Part shown: positions 1 to 12,400 of the stretch, one piece after another
Numbering within the stretch: the first letter of the stretch is position 1
Layout: every line of letters begins with the position of its first letter
DNA from: Varanus komodoensis
Lineage: Eukaryota; Chordata; Lepidosauria; Squamata; Varanidae
NCBI RefSeq assembly: GCF_004798865.1
Contig: NW_025335268.1
Coordinates: forward strand, 38,393,485-38,457,484
Direction: 5' to 3'
DNA length: 64,000 nucleotides
Program-made: the position numbers and the translations under genes
The notes under the pieces: generated by a model
What the model was told of the DNA's origin: nothing
Databases searched by the model: none
What the model saw: only the letters and a program-made list of their open reading frames with translations

Positions 1-311
1 TATTTCTCCTGAGACAACAAATAGCAGCTTCTAAGTGGTGGCATTTTCTTAGGGGGTTAATCCCCCTTTTACCCAGCACTGTCATCCCAGTCTGAATCAG
101 AGACTGCTGTGCCTAGCATTTGCTAAAATATAAAAAGACGGGTGATCCAATGCCCTATCTCTACCATCTTGTCTAGCTGACAATGTTTTATGATATATCT
201 TTCAAAGGAGTCCACTGCACACATATAAACACTTGTGCAAAGTGATCGTCTAGAACTCTTCAAAATAAGTCTTTACACAGGGAAAGAGAAAACCATATTA
301 AAAGGACACAC
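1..311. other. CCDC170 intron, left edge
   Basis: Sequence downstream of the leftmost visible CCDC170 exon. I see no further exon and no recognisable repeat. The rest of CCDC170, and by conserved synteny ESR1, should lie beyond the left edge. Confidence 0.5.
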
Positions 312-497
312 TTCACTTAGCTTTTCCATATCTTGGGAGTAGGTTGCTGTCTTTTTCTGCTCTTTGCTCAGTTCTGAAACAAGCCTCATGATGGTTTCTC
401 TATTGGCTTTTAACTCCATCTCATGAACATTTGCAGTCTCTTTGAATGTGGCAATTTGTTCTTTCAGTGTTGCAATCTCTTCATGCATGCCACTGAT
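312..497 (-). CDS. CCDC170: CCDC170 coding exon (ETANVHEMEL...)
   Basis: Coiled-coil exon. The acceptor TTCCAG is at 503-498, and the reading starts ISGMHEEIATLKEQ in phase 0. The stretch NVHEMELKANRETIMRL followed by SKEQKK is the strongest match to human CCDC170. The donor is ambiguous: GTGTGT after codon GAA ends the exon at 312, or GTGAAG ends it at 317. The second fits the human residue Asn at this point slightly better. The frame runs on into intron sequence without meaning. Confidence 0.88.
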
Positions 498-3400
498 CTG
501 GAAGCATGATAATCAGGTAGTTACTTAAAACTGGTTATTTAATATAGGGCTTCCCCTTAACCATCAGACAGCTGCTATATACATTTAAATGATCTTGCTT
601 ATCGTATTATATATAATATTGTTGAAAATTAATACCACAATTCAGCCAGTTAAGCTCATTCAAGCCTCAATGATTTTAGCAAAAAACTAAAGCACACATT
701 AAATTACACTGTAGCATAAAGAGATTGATTGTAATCCATGTGTCGCTTATCCTGAAGCAATTTCATTTATGTGCTTGCTCATAAATAAAACAAGTTTGGT
801 ACTGCAGCAATTATGGGAGTTCCAAAGTGTGTATATGGTGACACAGATGTCTCATAATGGCCCTGTGACATCCTGTTTAGGTTTAGGAGCAAAAAATATA
901 ATGGAATGAGTGGGGTCTTGTATGTGCATGCAGCATAGCAGTCAGTCATCTTACTTCCTTTGATTAAACCCTAAAGAAAGGAGCTTAAATTAACTAAGAG
1001 GGTCCGGAGATGGGATATTATCCCACCTTTGGATGCCTCTACTGTTCAGGCAGGATCACTGGAGACCATGTCATCAATATGGCAAAACCAGTCATGTTTA
1101 CAACACAAGTGGCAACTCTCAGGGAAGCTCGGAGGGTAACAAAAAGGAGGGCTTTTTCAGCAGTGCCCCCCCCATCTCTGGAATGACCTCCCCATTGAAG
1201 CCCACTTAGTGTCAATCTTGGCAACTTTCTGATGCTAAGTTAAGATGGTCTTTTATACAGAGGCTGAAAGGTATCCTTGAATATCCAAGGGCTTGAGAGG
1301 GTTAGCCATGCCAGGTGTTTTCACAGGGCAGCTCCTCATTGCATGTTGTTTTAGCTGCTTTTAAACTTGTGTTTTGAAATGTTTGTCTTTGGTAAGATTC
1401 TACAGTATTTTCTTGTATTGTTTTTATGGCCCAGATAGATTCAGTTTGACAGCACAGAAATGAAATACATGGTTGTTCAGAACTGTTCCAGCTCATCTTT
1501 CAGCTTGGCTGTGAGACTGGATCAGTCTTGGTCACTCTGCTGACCAAGACTGATGTCCACCTTCCACCACTCCAGCTGGAAGGTGGACAAGGAAAGCACA
1601 GCACGGTTGGTTTTCCTGGACCTCTCAGTAGCTGTTGATCCAGTGACAGCCTTTTACAGAGCAGGACTTGGAAGCACAGTGTTACAGGGGCTCAGGCCCT
1701 TCTGTAGGTCCAGCAGGGGGGCTTAATGTTGTTGGGGGACTGTTGTACCATCCTTCCACTACTGGCCTTTGAGGTGGGATCCAGCTGTGTTTAGAGCTTT
1801 GGTGTCATTTCTGTAATGAACTTTATTGTGAAGCATGTAAGAAATGGTAGGGCTGCTAAAAAAATAATTTGCAAACTGAGCAGAGCAGCTAAATTTTATA
1901 GATGTTAAAGTCAAGGAGTCGCTTAAGTTCTTTTCTTGACCTCTGGTAATGTCCAGAATACAAAATATTCCATGCAAAAGATGGAGTATGCTGCTATTTA
2001 CTGCAGGGAAAGATGAAACATGAATGGTAAATTTGGGGCAATGATACAGTATATACCACATCAGAGGAACTGTAGAGTTCTGACCATGTGGAGATGTGTA
2101 AGCTTGAATTTATTTTCCTTTTCTTTCTTTAAACTATGTCTTAAATAGTTCTGAACTTTTGAAGCTCCTCTGCACTACTCAGCTCAACATGTGGCACTGT
2201 AGGAAGTAGGAGGAAGCCTTCTACTTGGGATCAAAAGCCTTTGTTCACAAAGAATCATTCTTTGCACAAACAACAGTTTTTCTGAGTTTTTAAGGCAGCA
2301 CAAGAAAGCTACAATTGCCCAACGGTACACAGGTTCTTGCTGTTGTTCAGTTTTGTCCCACTTTGGTTGCTGGTCATATATCCTTTACCACATTTGGAAG
2401 CACATCAAAGCCTTCCAAAACCCATTTGATCTAGAGATCACAGTGAGATTGAAAACATTAATCTGGACCTGTGCAGAAATATTGGCTTGCTCCTATAGCC
2501 TTCAAGTCCTTGAATATGGCACAGAACACAGCCTTAATTAATTGTAATTCCTGCTTTCTATAATAAATACACCTCTTTCTCCAATGTTTTTCCTTAGGAT
2601 GAATTACAAGATAAAATAATTTATCTTACTTATGTTGCTATGAGAAGTCCTAAGAAATAGATTTCTAAGTTTCCATTTTCTACCTCCATTTTTGTTACTC
2701 AGTTATCATGAGTGACATAAAATAATTAACATATTTTATTATAGAAGTCATTGAAATAAGGCAAAATAATCAAAGTTTATAATAAACAATATCAGTGGTT
2801 TTGGTGATTGGGAATTAACTGAAGTGACCCTCAGACTTGTGTGCTCCCACTTCCCTTGAATAAAACTCCACTTTAATCCTGACTAGCTTAAATTAATTTT
2901 TCATTAGAATAAAGCCCAGTTCCCACAGTTTGGATGTAACAAGGAACTGCGGTTTGTTCTGAATTGACAGAGAAGCTTTCACTCTTCTCTTCTTTCAGGA
3001 AAAAGAAGAGAAGGAGAAAAAGCACTTGTGAGCTTGAGGCTCACTCTGATTTATTCACAATTATTCACTGTGGTTTATTCCAAGATTGTCTGAATTAAGC
3101 CAGTGAGTACCTCTGGCAGCAAATCTGCTTGCAATGTGAATTTGGAGCTCCCCTTCTTAATTTGCAGAACCATGCCTGTTCCTGCAAACTAGGTTTTCCT
3201 AGTCCATGACAAATGTATTGCGGTTTCAGACTTCACAACACATTTTTTTCTGTAAAAATGTCATAGTTTCTCAGTGGACTCTTCACATGTCTGCACAGGA
3301 TACAGTAAAAACTGGAGTTTGATGCTATATACCAAATCTGGTTAAATTTCATAATTAAAATCTATAAATCAAAAACCTTTGAGAGCAAATGTTCCTGTGG

Positions 3401-6400
3401 TTCTTCTTTCCCTCTGAGGTCCATGTCAAAAAAATGACAAAGCTGGGTAATAAATTCACTATGCTGCCTGCTAGCCTGAGAGGCTTGGATCTTCACTGAT
3501 TCAGACTCATTCAAATATTTTCTAATAGGAAACAAAACATAAATAAATAATGTATAGGACAGACACACACCAAACTTGACTGTAAGACACACACATCAGT
3601 GCCCAAAATTATGTTAAGATCAAGAACAAGGATGTATAGTATCTTCCCACAGTGTTTGCCTTATAATGTCTTAGTTATTCTACAGGGTATGAACAAGAGT
3701 TGCTTCATTAGCAGCAACAGCACAGCAGCCTAACAGGTGGATTGGGGCAGGGCAGAGTTCCTGTCATTTTTAATTAAATATCATAGCAACAGCAAACATT
3801 TTAATAAAGCATTTGTAACACAATATTTAACCTTTGTATAGTTTGATAATAATTATTCCAACAACTAGTTACTCTGCCCCAGTTATCCATATTTGTAGCT
3901 GTTATGCATCTAATGTAGTTAATTTTTCTCTGGTGAATATATATAGTATTTTTGGCATTTTTAAAAATGATTTTATCTTGATAATTTTAGTTGTTTTAAT
4001 CTACACTGTGTTAAATTATCCCTCAGCTGTGTACAGTTTTGTTTTATTTTTATTTATTGTTGTGTGTTTTAACTGTTTGCTTTTATTGTTATAGTGTGTT
4101 TTTATCTCATTGTAATCTGCTTAGAGGGCCCTTGGGCCAATACAGCAGAATATAGGTTTAATAAATCCATAAATAAATAATCATAGTATCTTACATAGCT
4201 ATTCCTTTTCATCTGATATTCTCGAGAGCTTCCCATGTTCAATCAGTACTATTTTTGCTTCACAAAATTCATATTTGCCATTATTTAATGCAATGTATAT
4301 TTGCCAATGTGGAGTTTTAAAATGTGTGACCAGACAAGAAATGTCCAGGTCCAAGGAAAAATGTGTAATTCCAAAACAATTTGTCCAGTTCAAAAGTTGA
4401 TGTCCTGCAAAAGTTGTAACATGTTAGGTGAGTAGGAAGCAAACAATGACAGCATAAACATTTAAGTGAGTGGTCCAGGCTCCTGTAGAACCCCTGACTT
4501 TGATCAAATATACTCATAATATCCTCAGATTGCACTACTACTCTCTGCAGAGAGTTCAGTATTTCAAACATGCAGGAAATCATTCTGGGACATGGGTACC
4601 CCCTTTCTGACAAAGTTAGGAAAAGTTACCAATGTTATGCCAAAGGCAGGGATGGCAGAAAATAACCCTTTTGATATTTCTAAAAGGAACTTACTGGAAC
4701 AAAGCTATATGAAAAAAGGGGTCTGAAGGTATCACAATAGCAGAGCAGTTTGCTCTCCAGTGAGAAAAGCCTCCCAGAAGGTATTACAATTTTTGCCAAA
4801 TATAACAACTCTGAGGAATAAAATAATATTCACAGCTGTCCCATGACATTCTGCTGCCTGAGTCGACATTAATAAGGTAATTATTTCAGGTTTATATGTC
4901 AATTTATTTATTATTAAACATTACCTATCTATTCTGCCTGTTGTCCTCTTGAAACAAATCCAGGTCTTCTTACATGATCCCCCTCTGTCTCTAAATGTAT
5001 GTCATCAAATGTCCTTACCTGATCTGAACTTCTTGTTCATGGACTTTTTCCTTCAGCTCTAAATTCTCCTGAAGAATGGCCTGTGCTTTTAGGTCCACTT
5101 GTTTTTTAGACATGGCAATTGTACCAGATTCCTTCTCCATCTCCTGGAGTCTGCTTTGCATGGAGGAGAGGAGAGACGATTGCCTAGCATCATTTTCTTT
5201 ATAGCTCCCAACTTCAGCCTTCAGGTCCTGGATAGAGATGTCTTTAGAGGCTAACGTGGATTTAAGATCTAGAATCTATAAAAAGAAGTGGATTATAGAA
5301 TTTCGATGTGCCACAGTATATCTACACATCAAGAAGGGAGGGAATTTGGCAATACAGAACATGCTTTCCATATATAAAGTCCCAATATTGATCCTTGTTA
5401 GCACTACATTTAATTTTAAAAGAATTGCATGACATTATGAGGCACAACATTTTAGATGGTGCAATATTATATGCTGGCTCTAAAGAGGATCAGACAGAAG
5501 ACTTGGTGGCCCACTGTGACAAATTTGCACAGCATTTTGGATTAAGTCACTAGGATTCAGCACGAATTAGATACCACATTTGATGTAGTCCCTTTAATGG
5601 ACTGGTCATTGAAGCCAAGGAGAGAATACAGTCCAGGGTCCAGACAGTCATAAATGCCTCTCTGAAGGAGGGCTGATCCTGACTCCATTAAAGGAGCTGG
5701 TGATCAGACCCCTCCTGAAGACCCAGAAGACATTAACAACTATAGGTCTGTGGCAAACATTCCCTTGTTGGGCAGGGCATTCAAGTGGGTGGTGGACAGG
5801 CAACTCCAGGCACTCTTGGAGGAAACTGGATCCATTTAGGTTTGGCTTCAGGCCCAGTTTTGGGACTGAAACTGCCTTGGTTGCCTTGCGAGATGACCTT
5901 TGCTGGGAGAAAGAGAAATGTGTCCCTTTTGGTTCTCCTGAGCCTTTCAGTGACTTTGGATACCATCAACCATGGTATCCTTCTGGATAGGTAAGTTGGT
6001 TGGCTGGGAATTGGAGGCACTACTTTCCAGTGACTCTGTTCCTATATGACCAGCTGATTCCAGAAGATGTTGCTGGGGGATAGCACCTCGATCCCATGGC
6101 AATTATGCCATCCTATCCCCATGCTGTTTAACACCTACGTGAAACTGCTGGGAGAGGTCATCTGGAAGTTGGGGCTTTACCTTTCATTCACATCTAATTC
6201 AGGTAGGACAGTGACAGTTCTGAACCGGTTCCTGGTTGGAGTGATGGACTAGATGAGGGCTAATAAATTGCAGCTTAATCCAGACGAGGAGGAGGTGCTG
6301 TTGGTGGGGGGAGCCTCACTCCAGGGGAAGCATATCTGCCCTGCCCCACATGGGGCTGCACTCCCACTAAAGAATAGCGTGAGCAGCTTGGGAGTGCTCC

Positions 6401-9400
6401 TGAGTCTGGAATTGCCCCTGAAGTCTCAGATGGCGTCCATGGCCAAGAGCACCTTCCAGCATGCTGCCTTGGCATGACAGCCAAGAATTCTGACCCCACT
6501 TCTTCCAGTTCAGATTCAGCCCTGAGGTAATCAACTTGAAAAGCTGCATTTGGGGAGAAGTGAGCCCAGTCCCTCTATCAACTTACTCCTGAGTAGACAT
6601 GCATAGGAACACACTGTTAACGCTCTAGTTAGGGAGGGGTTCCAGCCAGTTTCTACTAAGCAGGATCCTACTGTTTTCAACAGAAAATGCTTCTTGTCAG
6701 CTTGCAAGCCTGTACCTTATAATCAGGCTCTTTCAATCCAGTCCAAAAAAATCTTAGGCTTGTGCTCATGCCAGAAAGAAATCTAAAAAATAAACCCCTC
6801 CCCCAAAAATGTACCCATCACCATGTCCAATTCAGTTCAGGGTACAAGTTTAAAATAGAAATATAGAATAGCAATATACAGAGCAACCTCCTTTGTAGCA
6901 TTTGAGCAGTTAAACTTTACAATAAATATAACAGAAGAACTGTTTACAGAATTAACAGAATAGATAAACACAAGAACTTGTAAGCTTCAAATGTTATAAT
7001 ACATCATTATTTAGGCTGAATTCTTGTATTCCCTTTAAAATTGTGGGAACTATACTTAACATACTAACAAGATGCAATAAAAGAAGAAAATCTCTTTTAA
7101 CTCAAATGTTAATTAAATGGATCTAAACTCTGGCAGCAACAAATAGAATCATAATTCACAATTAACTATTCATGCAACCAATCTAAAGACTAGTAAACAA
7201 TAATGATCAAACTCCACAATAACAGCAGTTGAATGCATTTGCTTCTTCTACAATATTAGAAGCATATGCATTAAAGAGAACTCTCTTTCCAGGAACAGAC
7301 TGTCCATAGGAAAAAAAGAAAGAAAAGAAAATGTGGCCAAGGGGGAAGGCGGGAAGCAAAATCCTGGAAGACTCTTTTAAACATTATTACAGTAATGGTG
7401 CTCCTCAGTTATGGTGCTTTCAGATGCTTTTTATTGTGCATCCAAACCGCCTTATTCACAGAAATTTACGGCAGGGGTAAATCTGCAACCTTTTCATCTT
7501 TCTTCTTGGTAGTCACCAATACAGCAAGCACTGTTCACATGCTTGTTTGTGTTACTGTGCTGCTACTTCAGAGCACTTTCCCAGGGCAGTGTTCCACAAC
7601 CCAGTGTCCTCAAGATGCGTTGGGCTTCAGCTTCCCTCATTCCCAGTCAACGCAGCCATTGGCCACGCTTACTTATTGTGCCTGCATAGCCCATGCTGTA
7701 ACTGGCCAAGCACTACAGATTTTTAAAAAATCAATAGCCAGAAGAAGCCCTTAAACCACATGTGCATATATTTTTAATGTTCGTTCTGCTCTGCCAGTCT
7801 GTTTATTGGGACATCCAGGTTATACGTCAGAATCAGAAGACTCACAATATGATCATAATAATTATGAAAAATAATGAAAAAGAGCAACCCAACAAAATAA
7901 AAAGGGAGTCCCAGAAGAAGGGGAAGAACATACCACATGCATCAACAGTAATCGTTTACATCACCATTAATATTAATAAGGAAAAAAGACAGATTTAACA
8001 ATAGGATTTAAAAAATAAAATCCAATTATCGCACTAAAAAGAACATTTTGAAATAAAATTATAATGGTTTCTCAAATGCAAGCCCTGTAATCTTTTAGTC
8101 ATCTAGTTATAGTATTGTCCTAGTACTAGTACATGATGCAAAACATAGCCTCTCAATCGTGAACACAGGTAAGCTTGATAAGTAGGTGAAATATGCCAAA
8201 GCTGTTACAGTGAAGTGGTGGCTAGAAGCCACTGGGAGCTACAGAAAGTACCTGGTAGTGGCAAGGCACTTGACAGAGAGGTTGAAATAGATAAATATAA
8301 AGGTAAACATGGGTACAAACTGTTTAAAGCACAAGGTTGTAATTCTGTACACTAAGGCAGGGGAACAGGTGGCACTCCTGATGTCCAACTTCCATAAGTT
8401 TCAGTCTGCATGACCACTGGTCAATCCAGTTAGAATCCAGCCATATCCAAAGAAGCACAGCTTCTCCAGCCATGCTGCCCACAGTTTGCCACCTGCACTT
8501 CATGTATTTATATAAGGTTGAAGTAGTCTGCACACAGTCTGAAGTAGTCTATACTTCAGTAGTCTGAAGTATAGCTGAATAAGAGCGCGATAAGGATTGA
8601 AAGAAAGCTTTAGAGGAGACAGAGAGAATGCTGCAGCCAAGACAGTATGCATGCATATGTGGAAGGAATCCATTTTTAATGGCACATTTAACACGGTGTG
8701 ACAAAAGCAAGCGCAGCCTATGCGTGGTTTCACAGAAGAAACCTACCTCTGTTTCAAAACCTACCTCTGCCTGGGCACATTCATACTTTACCAGGAACGC
8801 TGCAAGTTCACTACGGGCCATTTCCGCTGCATTCCGGTAGTGACAGAGCTGTTCTCGAGCGACAGGACTATCCAAGAGGATGTAATTATGCGCTCCCTGG
8901 TGAAAACAGGGTCAGAATCAGAACTCATCCTGTTTCAGTTGTATTGCATCATTCAGTGTTGCAAAGGAACCATTTGAAAGAAGTTTATTCTGATTATTTG
9001 GATTCATTTCAATTTGGCTTCCAAATAGGTTTTCGGACAGATAACTTGATTGCCCTGAAAGATGATCATTCCCTTTAAATGGGAATGCAATGCATGGGAA
9101 TGCAATCTAGGGCCTTCCAGTGGTTTTTGATAGCCATGACCATGATATCCTTTTAGGGTTCTCACTGTGCAATGGGACTTGGAAGCAAAATGTTATGGTG
9201 GACTCAGGGGGGACTGAGCAAACAGGCAGTATGGGGCGGGGGGCACCTCTTTTCTAAGTCATAGCCATTACAAACTACAGTGGCTTATTTAAGCCACCAT
9301 GTGTCAAGTTGATGGCACAAACTGAGCCACTGAGATCAAGAGTTTAACAAGTATTCTACAGTGGGGGGGGGGGGTGTTTGTTTGTTTCTCTCACTTCACT

Positions 9401-12400
9401 CAGTAGGATCAGAATCCCAGATATTCTTTCCATTCTCTGAGAACAGCTGGCAACACTTATCCCAGAAAGCCCAATTAACTTAAATAAAGCAAGGATTTAT
9501 GAAAGTAGGAAAATGAGGCGACTGAAAGATTTGTCTTCCAAATGTGCTTCTAATGTGATGCCTGGGCAACTGTTGCACTGTTTATTTGAATAAAATAAAA
9601 AACATGTTTTTCAGGCAAAATTTTATTTAACTCTAGTAAGAAAGTATAAACTTTGCAACTAAGACTGAATATTTAGAGAAGGCTGAGATTCATCTTTATG
9701 TGCTATTCAATAATCACACAAAAGCTTCCAAGCAAATCTCACAATTTACCTTGAAGAGGCTTATCCATCTTTTGTAATAAAGAAATTGGATCAGGGGTAT
9801 AATTTGTGTGCACTTGTTTATAATCTAGCTCAGAGTTTACAAAAAAAAAACCCCATATTTCTTTAAACTCATAACTGCTCTTTCCAATATTGTTACATCA
9901 GCTGTGATTTAGCATCTTACCTGGTCACCATAGGCAACAAGGAATTTCATGCAAGCAAGTGGACCAGCAGAAGAGGGACAGACACTCTGTGTCTCTAATC
10001 CACTGGTCCATATGATTTCTCACATGGCTACAGAGAAAAGAAACTCTGGTAAGAGGCTAAAAATCTGTATTTTCATCCTGGTCATAGAAACTTCATGTCT
10101 TCCACACGTCACACAGAAACTATGACAGCAATCCTATATTTTCTGGGAGGACATTCCAGAAACCATTGGATAATGGGAAGTTACTTCTCTGAGGCTACAG
10201 ACATTTGAACAACTTTGGTGGGGGGGGGGGGTCTGAATGGGGATCATTTCCGGCTGTCCCTCCCACACCTCACAGCCACCATACACATACAGAGCTCCAA
10301 CCCTAGATGAGGGGGAGAAAGAGAGCAGAGACAGAACAGGGCAAGGATCCACAGGTGCCTAAATCCTTCTAGCTTCCAACAGCACAATTCAACATCTCAA
10401 AAGCAGAATATCAGGAAAAAGGAAGGAGGAGAGGAAGATTTCATCTGCTATTGCTCCTGTTCTGCTCTGCTGGCAGCACATAGGATTTTCAGAGAGCTTC
10501 CTGGATGCCCATAGGGTTGCTCTGCTCAGCAACCAGATGTTTAGGTGAGCAAAATAATAATAAAATTTTCATAATCATGAAAATGGAAGCAACTTATGGT
10601 GACCCTATGAGTGAATGCCCTCCAAAACATCCTGTTCTTCACAGTCCTGCTCAGCTCTTGAAAACTCAAGGCTGTGGCTTCCTTTAGGGAATCGATCCAT
10701 CTCATAGGTGATCTCCCTCTCCCTTCAATTTTCCCTAGCATCACTGTCTTCATAATTCAGAGGCAACTTGATGGCGCATAACAGTAATATTTCATCCTCT
10801 GGGCCTGTCAATTCATAATTAATGTAAAGATATAATGTTGAAAGCTCATTAAGGGATAGGGAAAATAATAACAATAAGTTTCAACAGGAAGGACATGGTT
10901 GTGTTATTACATTTTACTATAATCTTGCAGTATGAGCAGCTGTGTCAGGATCTGGGCTGCTCTGGGGCTCCACCTGGTGGCCAGTACCAGAACACCCACT
11001 TTAGTAGTCACAGGATTAGTCCCAGGCTTTTCCTCCAGAACTCACTTCAAGCAACACAGGCCTTCCTGTCGCTGTAGTGCCTGCATCTTGCCTGACCCAG
11101 ATCCTGCCTCATCCTATGTATCCTGCCTTGCTGTCTCACCTCAGCAATACAGGTCTTCCTGCAAGCTGTAGTGTGGTTCAGCTCCTGCATCTAGTTCCTG
11201 ACATGACCTGCCTTCCCTTGTTGCCTCAAAAACACAGTTCTTCCAGCGAGCTGTGGTCTGGTCCAGCTCCTGTACCTTGCCTTCCCTGGTTCCTTTTCTG
11301 CCTTGTCGCATCCTGCCTTGTCATGTAGCCTTGGCCTGTTCTATGACTGTTACTTGGACTTGCTATTGAACCGTGCTAGGAGACTTTGGATTGTGTATTG
11401 CCTTGGTTTCTGTTGCCCTGGTTCTGGTGCCTCTCTTATCTCCTGCTACCCACATCCCAGGCCCTGACAATCTGAAAGGTTTGCACAAGAGGCATCTGGC
11501 TGGATGAACCAAAATTCCATGCATCACACAGCACAGATTTATGAAGACAGAGGATTATATTTCCAAACAAAGCACAAATGAAAAGCAGTCATAAATTTGA
11601 AAACTCTTCTGACAGTAAAACTACCCTATCAATTTTTCAAATATAAAGTTTGGTTTCTAGATGAACACAAACAAAGGGGTTTTCATCATGTATTGTGCTT
11701 GGAAATTGTTTCTGTGGTAGTAAAAGTTCAGTGGCTTTAGGAAGAGTTCCAGAACCTAATGTTGGGAGTGAGAAGGTTGGCCATTTGGGGCAATCATTCT
11801 CATGGACTGCTGGCTGCATCCCAAATGATTAGGAATTGGAATGTGAAACAAATTACAGTGGGATTGTGTAGGATGGACTAGGTCAAGATTCTGAGATGCA
11901 GGAGGTGGAGCTGATTTATCTCAAGGCCAGATGCTTTGCCGAGTCAGGAAGTTTCTGGAAATAACCAAGATGTTGTAGCCAGGGAGAGTTCTCTGAGGAT
12001 GAGGAATTCTCAGACACAGACCAAGGCCACCCTACTCTCAACCCTATGGTGAAGCATCAGCCAAGGTAGTAGGCCCAGTTGAATGAGTGTCACAATCTGA
12101 GGCAACTTCAGGGCTCCATCTGCTGGCTGAGCACTGGAATAGCACTCCCAATAGTTACAGGATTATTCCCTCAATCTACTGCAGCTGCCAGGAGAGCCCT
12201 GGGGGAATTGCTATTTAAGAACTGGTTCTTCTTTTCAGAAGCTGTCTCAGTAAATAAGTTTTTCTGACTTGCTGTGTGTTTCCTGGAAGTTGTTACCTGA
12301 GTTTCTAATCCTGGACTTCACTCCTGTCCCTGTCCCTTGCTTTTGCTAAAATCCCCAGGTCTCTCCTTCTGTTTGTGTTGCTTCAAAATGTATTGCTGCT

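Larger units (their letters stand above)
498..3376. other. CCDC170 intron with LINE fragments
   Basis: AT-rich intron. It contains two short L2-like pieces (listed separately) and otherwise no recognised feature. Open frames here (for example the 100-codon minus-strand frame near 1759-2061) show no family resemblance and no splice context. Confidence 0.5.
5276..8764. other. CCDC170 intron with L2 relic
   Basis: Holds a roughly 1-kb degraded L2 (5480-6480) and a dispersed CATGCATAGGAA-type repeat piece near 6577-6613. From about 6.7 to 8.5 kb it is AT-rich with no family I recognise. The 119-codon plus-strand frame at 7395-7754 has no identifiable domain. Confidence 0.5.

Noticed and set aside
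7395-7754. 119-codon frame that looks hydrophobic
   Set aside because: No splice sites, no homology that I recognise, and it lies in CCDC170 intron sequence on the opposite strand.
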